Below are positions 6,966-16,143 of a stretch of DNA of 64,000 nt, in pieces (the first letter of the stretch is position 1; every line of letters starts with the position of its first letter). The notes under the pieces were generated by a model. The model saw nothing but the letters and a program-made list of their open reading frames with translations, made no database searches and had not been told where the DNA came from. Origin of the DNA: JAPPLB01 sp965204095 (GTDB lineage Bacteria > Acidobacteriota > Terriglobia > Bryobacterales > UBA6623); NCBI GenBank assembly GCA_965204095.1, contig OZ241991.1:3658001-3722000 (forward strand), read 5' to 3'. A program made the translations under genes and the position numbers.

Positions 6966-9900
6966 ATGGATTCCGCGAGAGCCTGCAATCATTGCCTGCC
7001 GGCGCAAATGCTGGTGATCGGCTTGTTGTGGTTGGGGGTCCCGGCTCCCGCGCACGCGCAGCAAGACCGGTCGCCTCCTTCAGGCGGCGGCGAACAGCAC
7101 GCCCGGCGGATGGCTCAGGGGATGGAGTTGTTCAAGCGCGAAGTGCGGCCGCTGCTCAACGAACGCTGCCTGGTCTGCCATGGCGGCGCACAGTCGCTCG
7201 GCGGCTTTGATCTCTCGAGCCGCGAGTCGCTGGTCAACAGCGGAAAAATAGGCGCGTCGGCCGACTCGAGCCGGCTGTTGAAGCTGATTCGGCACGAGCA
7301 GGAGCCTCACATGCCGTTTCAGCAGCCGAAGCTGTCCGAGCAGGCGATCGGCGTCATCGCGCGCTGGATTGAACTCGGCGCGCCGTACGACAAGCCCTTG
7401 ATCGACAAGCCCGCCGGCGGCCCACCGGCCGAAGTGACCGCGGCGGACCGCCGGTTCTGGTCTTTTCGGCCGCTCGCCCGCAGCGAGCCGCCGGCCGGCG
7501 ATCAGAGCTGGTCTCGAACCCCCATCGACCGGTTCATCCTGCGGAAGCTCCATCAAAAAGGACTGACCCCGAATCCGGAAGCCGACAGGCGGACCCTGAT
7601 TCGGCGGGCCTTTCTGGACGTGCTGGGCCTTCCTCCCGATCCGGATGAGGTCGACGCGTTCGTCAGGGACCGATCGCCCGGCGCCTACGAAAAGCTCATC
7701 GACCGTTTGCTCTCGTCGAAACATTTCGGCGAGCGTTGGGCTCGGCACTGGATCGACATCGCGCGCTTCGCCGAGAGCTACGGTTTCGAAAGAGACTACG
7801 AACGGCCGTATGCCTATCACTATCGCGACTTTCTCATCAAGGCCTTCAATCGCGACATGCCCTACGACCGGTTTGTGCGCTGGCAATTGGCGGGAGACGA
7901 GTTGGCGCCGGACAACCCATTGGCATTGATGGCGACGGGGTTTCTGGGAGCGGGCGCCTTCCCCACGGAGATCACCGAGCACGAGTTCGAAACTGTACGC
8001 TACGACGAACTGGACGACATGGTGAACACGACCGGCACGGCGATGCTGGGCTTGACCATCGGTTGTGCTCGTTGTCATGACCATAAATACGATCCCATTC
8101 CGACGCGGGAGTACTACCGCCTGGCTTCGGTTTTCGGTCACACGATTCGCACGGAGATCGACTACGACCCTGCGCCCGACGCCTCCCGGGCGGCGATGGA
8201 GCAATGGGAAGCCGAGCACCGGGAGCTGGTCGCCGCTCGCGGCGAATACGAGCAGCGGCGGCTGGCGGAACCGTTTGAGCGGTGGCTGGAGAACCTCGAC
8301 GGCCTGCCTTCCGAAGACCCCTGGCGCGTGCTGGACTTCAGTGAGTATCAGTCGAAGGAGGGCGCGTCTCTGGAGAAGCTGGATGACGGGTCGATCCTGG
8401 CGTCCGGCGAGCTTCCGGACCTTGACGAGTACACCTTGACCGCGGACGTGCAGGCCAGGGACATCCGCGCGTTGCGGGTCGAGGCGCTCACGCACCCGTC
8501 GTTTCCCGACAACGGCCCCGGACGCTCGCGCGGCCGGTTCGTCATGACGAGTTTGAAAGCGACGGCCCAACCGCTCGCCGACCCGGATGCCGAACCCGTC
8601 AAGCTGAAGTTCGTTTCTACGTGGACCACAGACCCTGCGGATCCGGACGCCGCCCCGCCGCCGGCTGGGTCCGGCGCGAACGTTGCCGACAGAGGTTGGA
8701 GACCGGGCGCGGAATCGGCCGGACGGGATCAGGCGGCCGCGTTCACGCTCGCCGAACCTGTCGGATTCGAAGGCGGCACGAGGCTGGCGATCAAGCTGAA
8801 CTTCGGCAAGCTCATCCAATGCAGCCTGGGACGGACTCGAATATCGATCTCCGGCAATCCGAGGCCGCCGCTGCTTCTCGGCTCGGGTGTGCCGCAGCCG
8901 GTGGTCGAAGGCATGGACGTTGTCGGGCGTGAAGGCCCAAGCGGCCTCTCCGAGCCTCAGCGCACGGCTCTGCTGCGGTTCTTTGCACGCTCCGACACCG
9001 CTTGGCGGCAACGGGACCGGGCGGTGCGGTCGCACCTTCTCAAGCGGCCGATTCCGACGAAGACCAAGATCCAGATCACCTCCGAGGGGTATCCCATTCC
9101 CCGGCACAACTCGAACGGCAACGGCTACCCGCACTTCTACAAGCAGACGCACTTTCTCAAGCGCGGAGACGTGAGCCAGAAGGAAGAGCCGGCGCCCCCC
9201 GGTTTTCTCGGAGTGCTCATGCCCGAGGGTGGTGACGCGAGGACTTGGCTCGTCGCCGCTCCCCGAGGATGGGAGCGTACGAGTTTCCGGCGAGCGTCCT
9301 TGGCGAATTGGATCACCGACGTCGACCGCGGCGCCGGCGCGCTGCTGGCCCGCGTGATCGTGAACCGGCTCTGGCATTACCATCTGGGCCGCGGAATCGT
9401 CGCCACGCCCAGCGATTTCGGACGGCAGGGCGACCCGCCGTCGCATCCGGAGCTGCTCGATTGGCTGGCGCGGGATCTCATCGACCACGGCTGGCGGCTC
9501 AAGCGGCTGCACAGGTTGATCATGACGAGCGCCGTATATCGGCAGAGCGCCGCCTACGATGCGGACAAGGCCGCGGCGGACGTGAACAACGTCTACCGCT
9601 GGCGCTGGACCCCGCGACGCCTCGAAGCCGAGGCCATACGCGACTCGCTTCTGACCGTCTCCGGCTTGCTCGACCGCACCATGTACGGCCCCGGAGCCAT
9701 GCGCTCCGACATGCGCCGCCGCAGCGTCTACTTCTTTATCAAGCGCGCCGATCTGATTCCGATCATGATGCTCTTTGACTGGCCGGAGCAACTGGTGGGC
9801 ATCGGGCGGCGGCCGTCCACGACGATCGCGCCTCAGGCCCTGATGTTTCTCAACAGCCCGCAGGCTCGACGCTACGCCGAGGGCCTTGCGCGGCGGCTGG

Positions 9901-10112
9901 ATGGATACCAGGGGCGCAGCGCGGTTCAACAGGCTTACCGCATCGCATATGGAAGGATGGCGGACGCGGATGAACTCGCGGCCGCCGAGGAATTCCTGGA
10001 CCGGCAGCGCCGCTCCTACGCAGGTGAGGAGCAGGCGGACGCCTCGACCCTGGCCCTCACGGATTACTGTCAGGCTCTGCTGGGTTTGAGCGAGTTCCTC
10101 TACATCCGCTGA
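6966..10112 (+). CDS. PSD1 protein: cytochrome c-like + DUF1549 + DUF1553
   Basis: 1048 aa from the ATG at 6966. This start gives a signal peptide (basic start, hydrophobic core LVIGLLWLGV, cleavage after AHA); the longer frame would translate a repeat. An N-terminal haem site CLVCH is the PSCyt1 domain. DUF1549 follows (SRTPIDRFILRKL, LGLPPDPDEVD, FGERWARHWIDIARFAES), with a second CxxCH in CARCHDHKYDP. A middle region carries a lectin-like or concanavalin-like segment. DUF1553 ends the protein (ARVIVNRLWHYHLGRG, TPRRLEAEAIRDSLL). Such proteins are secreted in Planctomycetes, Verrucomicrobia and Acidobacteria, next to DUF1501 partners as here. They are thought to act in polysaccharide turnover, but the chemistry is not established. 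Confidence 0.92.
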   Translation: MDSARACNHCLPAQMLVIGLLWLGVPAPAHAQQDRSPPSGGGEQHARRMAQGMELFKREVRPLLNERCLVCHGGAQSLGGFDLSSRESLVNSGKIGASADSSRLLKLIRHEQEPHMPFQQPKLSEQAIGVIARWIELGAPYDKPLIDKPAGGPPAEVTAADRRFWSFRPLARSEPPAGDQSWSRTPIDRFILRKLHQKGLTPNPEADRRTLIRRAFLDVLGLPPDPDEVDAFVRDRSPGAYEKLIDRLLSSKHFGERWARHWIDIARFAESYGFERDYERPYAYHYRDFLIKAFNRDMPYDRFVRWQLAGDELAPDNPLALMATGFLGAGAFPTEITEHEFETVRYDELDDMVNTTGTAMLGLTIGCARCHDHKYDPIPTREYYRLASVFGHTIRTEIDYDPAPDASRAAMEQWEAEHRELVAARGEYEQRRLAEPFERWLENLDGLPSEDPWRVLDFSEYQSKEGASLEKLDDGSILASGELPDLDEYTLTADVQARDIRALRVEALTHPSFPDNGPGRSRGRFVMTSLKATAQPLADPDAEPVKLKFVSTWTTDPADPDAAPPPAGSGANVADRGWRPGAESAGRDQAAAFTLAEPVGFEGGTRLAIKLNFGKLIQCSLGRTRISISGNPRPPLLLGSGVPQPVVEGMDVVGREGPSGLSEPQRTALLRFFARSDTAWRQRDRAVRSHLLKRPIPTKTKIQITSEGYPIPRHNSNGNGYPHFYKQTHFLKRGDVSQKEEPAPPGFLGVLMPEGGDARTWLVAAPRGWERTSFRRASLANWITDVDRGAGALLARVIVNRLWHYHLGRGIVATPSDFGRQGDPPSHPELLDWLARDLIDHGWRLKRLHRLIMTSAVYRQSAAYDADKAAADVNNVYRWRWTPRRLEAEAIRDSLLTVSGLLDRTMYGPGAMRSDMRRRSVYFFIKRADLIPIMMLFDWPEQLVGIGRRPSTTIAPQALMFLNSPQARRYAEGLARRLDGYQGRSAVQQAYRIAYGRMADADELAAAEEFLDRQRRSYAGEEQADASTLALTDYCQALLGLSEFLYIR

Positions 10113-10173
10113 GACGCTTTTATGATGCTGGATGCGCTTCGAACGCCGGCGGCTATGACACAATAGGCTCGAC

Positions 10174-11637
10174 GTGAAACGGTCTCCGATTCAGTCTTCG
10201 TCCTCGGTTCTTTCGCGCCGCGACGTGCTGCAGCGGTGCGGCATGGGTGTGGGCATGCTCGGTTTGACGAGCCTTCTCCACGAGGAAGGCCTGATCGCCG
10301 CCGACCCGGCCCGTGGTCTCGATCCGCTGGCGCCTCGGGCCGCCCATTTCGCCCCCAAGGCCAAGAGCGTCATTTGGCTGTTCATCAACGGCGGCCCGAG
10401 TCACATCGACACCTGGGACTACCGGCCCGCGCTCGCCAGGCACCATGGTCAGGAACTGGAGGGGTTCGACAAGTTTACCGGCTTCTTCTCGAGAGAGGTC
10501 GGCGCCCTGATGAAGTCTCCGTTCCGGTTCTCCCCGCGCGGCCAGAGCGGCAAGATGGTGTCGGAAATCTTCCCGTACCTGGGTGAGCACGTCGATCGGA
10601 TGGCCTTTATCCACTCCGGTCACTCCGATTCGAACAACCACTCGCCGGCCCTGTTCACGATCAACAGCGGCCAGATGCGCATGGGCTATCCCTGTCTCGG
10701 CTCCTGGGTGACCTACGGGCTGGGGAGCGAGAGCCGCAATCTGCCGGGTTTCGTCGTCATGTCGGACCCCAAGAACCGCGGGCTCCCCAAAGGCAGCGCC
10801 GCCAACTGGAGCGCGGGCTTCCTTCCGGGCGTCTACCAGGGGACGTGGCTGCGCCCCCAGGGCGAGCCGATCGAGAATCTCAAGCGGCCCGCCGCTCTCA
10901 ACGACGACAGGCAGCGCGCGCAGCTCGACTTGATGGCGCGCCTCGGCGGCCGCGACCTCGAGCGGAACCCCTACGAGGCGGAGCTGGCCGCGCGTATCGA
11001 GAGCTTCGAGCTTGCCTACCGCATGCAGACGGCGGCGCCGGAAGCGTTGGGTGTCGATCGCGAACCGCTTCGCATCCAGCAGATGTACGGATTGCACGAG
11101 AAGCATTGCGGCCACATGGCGCGCCAGTGTCTGATGGCGCGGCGGCTGGTCGAACGCGGCGTGCGTTTCGTTCAGATCTACTCGGGCGGCATGGAGAACG
11201 CGCGCTCGTGGGACGGCCACCACGACATTCACGGCAACCACACACAGTTCGCGGGTGAGACCGATCAACCTATGGCGGCGTTGCTGACCGACCTTGAGCA
11301 GCGCGGTTTGCTGGACGAGACGCTGGTGATTTGGGGCGGCGAGTTCGGCCGCCTGCCGCTTTCCCAGATCGGCGGCGCCAAACCGGGCCGCGACCATAAT
11401 CCCCACTGCTTTACGACCTGGATGGCGGGCGGCGGTGTCAAGGGCGGCGTGTCCTACGGCGAGTCGGACGAATTGGGCCATCGGGCGGCAGTTGACAAAG
11501 TCTCGGTCAACGACTTTCACGCCACGATTCTCCACCTGCTGGGGCTCGACCACGAGCGCCTGACCTACAAGTACAACGGCCGGCAGTTTCGACTCACGGA
11601 CGTGGCGGGCCGAGTTCTGGACGAGATCATCGCTTAG
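10174..11637 (+). CDS. DUF1501 secreted protein, sulfatase/alkaline-phosphatase fold
   Basis: 487 aa, GTG start. A twin-arginine signal (SRRDVLQRCGMGVGMLGL) indicates export in folded form. Typical DUF1501 blocks follow: INGGPSHIDTWDYRP, SGHSDSNNHSPALF, GSWVTYGLGSESRNLPGFV, VIWGGEFGRLP and GRDHNPHCFTTWMAGGGVKGG. The His/Asp-rich motifs match the metal-binding frame of the alkaline phosphatase superfamily. It follows the PSD1 gene by 61 bases, the usual two-gene unit. Its substrate is unknown; a role with PSD1 in processing sulfated or complex glycans is a common guess. Confidence 0.92.
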   Translation: MKRSPIQSSSSVLSRRDVLQRCGMGVGMLGLTSLLHEEGLIAADPARGLDPLAPRAAHFAPKAKSVIWLFINGGPSHIDTWDYRPALARHHGQELEGFDKFTGFFSREVGALMKSPFRFSPRGQSGKMVSEIFPYLGEHVDRMAFIHSGHSDSNNHSPALFTINSGQMRMGYPCLGSWVTYGLGSESRNLPGFVVMSDPKNRGLPKGSAANWSAGFLPGVYQGTWLRPQGEPIENLKRPAALNDDRQRAQLDLMARLGGRDLERNPYEAELAARIESFELAYRMQTAAPEALGVDREPLRIQQMYGLHEKHCGHMARQCLMARRLVERGVRFVQIYSGGMENARSWDGHHDIHGNHTQFAGETDQPMAALLTDLEQRGLLDETLVIWGGEFGRLPLSQIGGAKPGRDHNPHCFTTWMAGGGVKGGVSYGESDELGHRAAVDKVSVNDFHATILHLLGLDHERLTYKYNGRQFRLTDVAGRVLDEIIA

Positions 11638-11651
11638 CAAGATCAGCTCTA

Positions 11652-11829
11652 GCCTGTATTTCTCACCACGTGGCGAGGCGAAGTGCGTGAGAGGGCCGTC
11701 AGGACGAGGCGCGAGCCGCTTGCCGCGCACAGATGTACTTGACAGTACATTGAGCACGGCAAGCAAGCGCAACGAAGTCCTGGCGGTCGTATCGTGTGCT
11801 TCGACCGTCGGGTGGTGAGAAATACAGGC
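11652..11829 (+). repeat. Family A palindromic element, full copy 1
   Basis: 178 bp. The ends GCCTGTATTTCTCACCAC and GTGGTGAGAAATACAGGC are perfect 18-bp inverted repeats, and TA precedes the left end. The interior is also largely self-complementary: GCCGTCAGGAC pairs imperfectly with GTCCTGGCGGT, GCTTGCCG with CGGCAAGC, and the centre is ATGTACT-TGAC-AGTACAT. The whole unit could fold as one long hairpin. It has no coding capacity. Confidence 0.9.
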
Positions 11830-12049
11830 GAGCCGCCCTCCCTCCGAGTTGTCTGGCTGGGGCTTGGCCCGGCGGTCTGCTCATCGATGGACTCGACGCG
11901 GATGGAGTTTGATTGCGTCCCTGGCGGTCTTTGAGAGAGTGTCGGTTCATGTCTGGCCGGTCTGCTGAAACGGGAGAAATCGGGTCGAGACGGACAGCGG
12001 TTGCATGCCGCTGGTTTCCGTTAGAATCAGCGGGCTGCAGGGAGAGTCT

Positions 12050-12985
12050 GTGAAAAAGAATCTTGGGCCCCTGATCGGGTTGGCGGCGGTTTACCTGCTG
12101 TTTTGCCTGTGGGCGGGAGAGCCGTTCTACTCGAACTTCAACCGCGTCACGGTGTTGACGCAGAGCGTGATCGTGACGGCGGGCGCGCTGGGGATGACGC
12201 TGATCATCATCTCGGGCGGGATCGATTTGAGCGCCGGATCGGTGATTGCGCTGTCGACCGTGGTGATCGCGAAGCTGCTCGAAGCGGGCTGGTCTCCGCT
12301 TGCGGCGGCGGGAGCGGGAATCCTGATCGGCGGGGTGTGCGGTGCGGCGAACGGCTTGCTGATCACGCGCTTGAAACTGGTCCCGTTCATCATCACCCTG
12401 GGAACGTTGTTGGTGTTTCGAGGGACGGCGACGGGGTTGGCGGACGAACAGAAGATCGACGCGCCGATCACGTGGCTGAACACGATGCTGGCGAAGTTTC
12501 CCGAGCCGGCCTGGCTGATCGTGGCGCCGGGAGTCTGGGCGACGCTGCTGCTTGCCGTCGTCGTGGCGCTGCTGCTGAGGAATACCGTGCTGGGACGGCA
12601 TATCTTCGCGATCGGGTCGAATGAGAACACGGCGCGGCTGTGCGGGATTCGCGTGGAACGTGTGAAGTTGTCGCTGTATTCGCTGGCCGGGACGTTGATC
12701 GGTTTCGCGGGGTTGATGCAGTTCAGCCGGCTGACCGTAGGCGATCCGACAGCGGCGAAGGGGATGGAGCTGGACATCATCGCTGCGGTCGTGATCGGCG
12801 GCGGAAGCTTGAGCGGCGGCGAGGGGAGCGTGACGGGGTCGGTTGCGGGGGCGATGTTGATGGCGGTCATCCGCAACGGGCTGAGCATGAAGGGCGTTCC
12901 GAACTGGGTCCAGGATGTGTTGACGGGGTCGATCATCGTGGCGGCGGTAACGATGGACCGGCTGCGGCATCGGTCCGGAAGGTAG
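12050..12985 (+). CDS. Sugar ABC transporter permease, RbsC-type
   Basis: 311 aa from the GTG at 12050, with GGGAGA 6 bases upstream. About eight to ten hydrophobic segments and the BPD_transp_2 hallmarks: IISGGIDLSAGSVIALS, GANGLLITRLKLVPFIITLGTL, RHIFAIGSNENTARLCGI, and AAVVIGGGSLSGGEGSVTGS. These match permeases of ribose/xylose/autoinducer-2 systems. No ATP-binding or sugar-binding protein gene is nearby, so it is either an orphan that borrows partners or part of a split locus. It is followed after 146 bases by a K+ channel gene. Confidence 0.9.
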   Translation: MKKNLGPLIGLAAVYLLFCLWAGEPFYSNFNRVTVLTQSVIVTAGALGMTLIIISGGIDLSAGSVIALSTVVIAKLLEAGWSPLAAAGAGILIGGVCGAANGLLITRLKLVPFIITLGTLLVFRGTATGLADEQKIDAPITWLNTMLAKFPEPAWLIVAPGVWATLLLAVVVALLLRNTVLGRHIFAIGSNENTARLCGIRVERVKLSLYSLAGTLIGFAGLMQFSRLTVGDPTAAKGMELDIIAAVVIGGGSLSGGEGSVTGSVAGAMLMAVIRNGLSMKGVPNWVQDVLTGSIIVAAVTMDRLRHRSGR

Positions 12986-13131
12986 GAATCGTAGGATCCG
13001 TCGGATGCGCGTCTGCAGGGGCGCACGGGTCCCTCTTCTCACCCTGGCTTTCGACACAACGTTTCCGTCTTGCAGAAATCGCGGGATACTGAACATATCG
13101 CTTCTTTGGGGTTTCGGCCTCGGTTGTTTCC

Positions 13132-14142
13132 ATGAACGGCTGGCGTTCTCAGATCTTTATTGTCCTTTCGCTGATGACGGTCGTCCTCACGGCGGGGACA
13201 TTGGGCTTTCAGGCTGTGGAAGGTTGGTCGTTGTTTGACAGCTTCTATATGACGCTGGTCACTCTGACGACGGTCGGCTACGAAGAGATACACCCCTTGT
13301 CATTTCGCGGCCGCGTTTTTGCCTCGGTTCTGATGCTGGCCGGGGTGACGACGATCTTGGCGTCCATCACGATTTTGGGCGATATGATGCTGAAGCTCGA
13401 GTTGGGAGACGCCTTCGGGCGTCGGCGGAGGAGAATCATGCTCAATAAGCTCTCCGATCACTACATTGTTTGCGGAGCGGGGCGGGTTGGCCGGAGCGTC
13501 GTGCGGGAGCTGAAGCGAAACGAAGCCAAGGTGCTGCTCATCGAGTCGGACCCGGAGCGCGCGAAGTGGGGCACGGATCAGGATGTGCCGACGATGGTTG
13601 CGGATGCCACTCAGGACTCGACGTTGCGGACCGCTCAAATCGAGACGGCGAACGGACTCGTTGCCGCTGTGGACTCCGACGCGCAGAACGTGTACGTGAC
13701 GCTGTCGGCCAGGGTGCTGAACCCGAACCTGTTGGTCGCGTCGCGAGCAAGCAGTCGGGATGCGGCGGATCGGCTGCGCCGGGCGGGAGCGAATACGGTG
13801 TTCACGCCCTATGCGTTCATCGGACATCGGCTGGCGCAATCGATGCTGCGGCCTCATGCGCTGAGCTTGCTCGATGTTGCGTCCGCGTTCGGGAACTCGA
13901 CCGATCTGGAGATCGAGGTTGAAGAGGTACGGGTTTCCGAATCGAGTCGCATGGTTTCCCTGACGCTCGATGAGTCGCGCATCAAGTCGGAGCTGGGGGT
14001 GATCGTGCTGGCCGCCAGGAAGCCGGGCGGAGAAATGCAATTCAATCCCGCTGGAGATACTCGGATCGAAGCCGGCGGCGTGTTCATCGTGATGGGCGAG
14101 CAGTCGAACTTGAAGAAACTGGAAGAGATTCTGGAGAGCTGA
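13132..14142 (+). CDS. Potassium channel with RCK (TrkA-N/TrkA-C) domains
   Basis: 336 aa. Two N-terminal membrane segments flank a pore loop with the K+ selectivity filter TTVGYE (residues 46-51). The cytosolic part is an RCK domain with a Rossmann nucleotide-binding motif (YIVCGAGRVGRSVV, near residue 110), conserved acid at the end of strand two (LLIESDPERA), and a C-terminal TrkA-C domain. This is the two-TM MthK/Kch-like architecture; four subunits would form the channel, gated by ligand binding to RCK. It ends one base before the nnr start codon, suggesting co-transcription. Confidence 0.93.
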   Translation: MNGWRSQIFIVLSLMTVVLTAGTLGFQAVEGWSLFDSFYMTLVTLTTVGYEEIHPLSFRGRVFASVLMLAGVTTILASITILGDMMLKLELGDAFGRRRRRIMLNKLSDHYIVCGAGRVGRSVVRELKRNEAKVLLIESDPERAKWGTDQDVPTMVADATQDSTLRTAQIETANGLVAAVDSDAQNVYVTLSARVLNPNLLVASRASSRDAADRLRRAGANTVFTPYAFIGHRLAQSMLRPHALSLLDVASAFGNSTDLEIEVEEVRVSESSRMVSLTLDESRIKSELGVIVLAARKPGGEMQFNPAGDTRIEAGGVFIVMGEQSNLKKLEEILES

Positions 14143-14143
14143 G

Positions 14144-15709
14144 TTGCAGCGGATATTGACGGCAGCACAGATGCGGGAAGCGGACCGCGTCACGATTGAG
14201 GAGCGGGGCGTGCCGGGGCTGGTGCTCATGGAGAACGCCGGAGGCCGCTTGTACGAGCTGCTGGTGCGGTGTTTTTCTCCGTTGAGCGAGCAATACATCG
14301 TCGTGCTTTGCGGCAAGGGCAACAACGCCGGAGACGGCTTTGTGGTGGCGCGTCAAATTGCAACGCGGGTCGGCGCGGAGCGTTTGGAGGTTGTGCTGCT
14401 GGTGAATCCGGCGGAGTTGAAAGGAGACGCGGCGGTGAACTATCGGGCCCTCCGAGGGGTGGGCGTGGAGCCGGGAGTTGCGCCGGATGCCGCCGCTTGG
14501 CGCGAGATTCTACCTCGCCTCACGCCGGCTACGCTTGTGATCGATGCATTGCTGGGAACGGGGCTGAGCGGGCCGGCGAAAAGTCTCTACGCGGAAGTCA
14601 TCGCCGACGTCAACAGTGGCTTTCCGCACGCGAAGGTCGTGGCGGTGGACATCCCGTCGGGTATGCCTTCGGATACGGCTGAGCCTGTCGGGCCGGCTAT
14701 GCGCGCCGACCACACAGTGACCTTTACCGCACCGAAGGTGAGCCAGGTGTTTCCGCCGAATTGCGAGCGCATGGGTGATCTTGTCGTGGCCCCGATCGGG
14801 ACGGCGAACACGGTGCTCGATGCTTTGGAGGGTCCGTTGCTGGCGCTCGTCGAGGCGTCGGACGTTGGCGCGCTGTTCGTGCCGCGCGAGAAGTCTTCTC
14901 ACAAGGGCAGCTATGGGCATGTGCTCGTGATCGGTGGGTCGAAGCCGAAGCCGGGAGCGGCGATGATGGCGGGGACGGCGGCTTTGCGAGCGGGAGCCGG
15001 CTTGGTGACCGTGGCGACGGCGGCGAGCGCCGCGCCGGCGATCGTGAGTGACAGGCCGGAGTTGATGACGCTGCCGATCGCGGAGTTGGAAGATGGTTCG
15101 ATGGGTGAGTCGGCGTTCAGAGAGAGTTGGCTTGAAGACAAGACGGTCGCCGCTATCGGACCGGGGCTGGGGACGAGCGAGGAGAACCGCAGGCTGGTGG
15201 GCCGTGTCGTTCGCGAGGCGAATATGCCGCTTGTCGTGGATGCGGACGGGCTGACGGCTTTGGCGGGCATCGTGGACTGGCGTGCGGCGAGTGGATTGGT
15301 CGTGTTGACGCCGCATCCAGGTGAGATGGCGCGGCTGACTGGGCTTACCAGCGCCGAAGTGCAGGGAAGGCGTGTCGAGGTGGCGCGGTTGCTTGCCGCC
15401 CAAAAAAAGGTCTACGTGGTGTTGAAAGGCTTTCGGACTCTGATTGCTTCGCCCGACGGCGGTGTACTGGTGAATCCGACGGGCACGCCGGCGCTGGCCA
15501 AAGGGGGCTCAGGGGACGTGCTCACGGGGATGGTTGCCGGTTTGCTTGCGCAATTCCCGGCGCAGCGGCCGGAGGTGGTGATCGCGGCTGCGGTGTATCT
15601 GCATGGGCTGGCGGCTGAGTTGGCGGTCGAAGAGGGCGGCGAGCAGACCTTGGCCGCAACGGATCTGTTGGACTACTTGCCGCGGGCGATTCGACGGGTA
15701 AGCTCCTGA
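14144..15709 (+). CDS. nnr: Bifunctional NAD(P)H-hydrate epimerase / ADP-dependent dehydratase
   Basis: 521 aa, TTG start one base after the channel gene. The N-terminal half is the YjeF_N epimerase domain (LVLMENAG, GKGNNAGDGFVVARQ, VVAVDIPSGMPSDT). The C-terminal half is the ribokinase-like dehydratase (KGSYGHVLVIGGS, DADGLTAL, GTPALAKGGSGDVLTGMVAGL, where the Asp is catalytic). Together they convert damaged NAD(P)H hydrates back to NAD(P)H, the dehydratase using ADP. The full-length two-domain form is normal for bacteria. Its stop overlaps the tsaE start by one base. Confidence 0.96.
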   Translation: MQRILTAAQMREADRVTIEERGVPGLVLMENAGGRLYELLVRCFSPLSEQYIVVLCGKGNNAGDGFVVARQIATRVGAERLEVVLLVNPAELKGDAAVNYRALRGVGVEPGVAPDAAAWREILPRLTPATLVIDALLGTGLSGPAKSLYAEVIADVNSGFPHAKVVAVDIPSGMPSDTAEPVGPAMRADHTVTFTAPKVSQVFPPNCERMGDLVVAPIGTANTVLDALEGPLLALVEASDVGALFVPREKSSHKGSYGHVLVIGGSKPKPGAAMMAGTAALRAGAGLVTVATAASAAPAIVSDRPELMTLPIAELEDGSMGESAFRESWLEDKTVAAIGPGLGTSEENRRLVGRVVREANMPLVVDADGLTALAGIVDWRAASGLVVLTPHPGEMARLTGLTSAEVQGRRVEVARLLAAQKKVYVVLKGFRTLIASPDGGVLVNPTGTPALAKGGSGDVLTGMVAGLLAQFPAQRPEVVIAAAVYLHGLAAELAVEEGGEQTLAATDLLDYLPRAIRRVSS

Positions 15710-16143
15710 TGCAGCGGCATTGGCGGACCTCTTCGCCGCGAGAGACGATGCTGGTGGGGGGCGCAATCGCCGGGGAATTGAAACCGCCTCAGTGGATTCT
15801 CCTGGTCGGAGATCTAGGCGCAGGGAAGACGACGTTCGCGAAAGGCCTGATCGGCGGTTTGGGGAGCGCGCCGGCGGATGAGGTGTTGAGTCCGACGTTT
15901 TCGTTGATTCATGAGTACGACGGGCCGCCGAAGGTGTATCACATCGACTTGTACCGGCTGGATCGCGTGCCGGAACTGGAGACGCTGGGGCTGGATGATA
16001 TCTGGGATGAACCGGCCGTGGTGTTGATCGAGTGGGGCGAGAAGTTCGCCGATCAATTTCCGGACGAAGTGATGAGGATCGAGATTCGGGATTTGGGAGG
16101 AGATGAGCGCGAAGTCGTGATCCGGAACGACGTCAACGCTTGA
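15709..16143 (+). CDS. tsaE: tRNA threonylcarbamoyladenosine ATPase TsaE
   Basis: 144 aa. The Walker A motif is GDLGAGKT (residues 34-41). SPTFSLIHEY and the HIDLYRLD block are diagnostic for TsaE, and VVLIEWGEK is the Walker-B-like/Trp motif. TsaE drives the TsaB-TsaD complex that makes t6A at position 37 of ANN-reading tRNAs. Following nnr with a one-base overlap is a very common bacterial arrangement. The end overlaps the convergent TonB-family gene by 11 bases. Confidence 0.96.
   Translation: MQRHWRTSSPRETMLVGGAIAGELKPPQWILLVGDLGAGKTTFAKGLIGGLGSAPADEVLSPTFSLIHEYDGPPKVYHIDLYRLDRVPELETLGLDDIWDEPAVVLIEWGEKFADQFPDEVMRIEIRDLGGDEREVVIRNDVNA

Noticed and set aside
7080..10163. A 1027-codon open frame antisense to the first PSD1 gene
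   Set aside because: It mirrors the PSD1 gene, has a Val/Arg/Gln-rich composition with no family motif, and is the usual by-product of high third-position GC.
10153..11772. A 539-codon frame antisense to the first DUF1501 gene
   Set aside because: Shadow frame; it also runs into a family A repeat.
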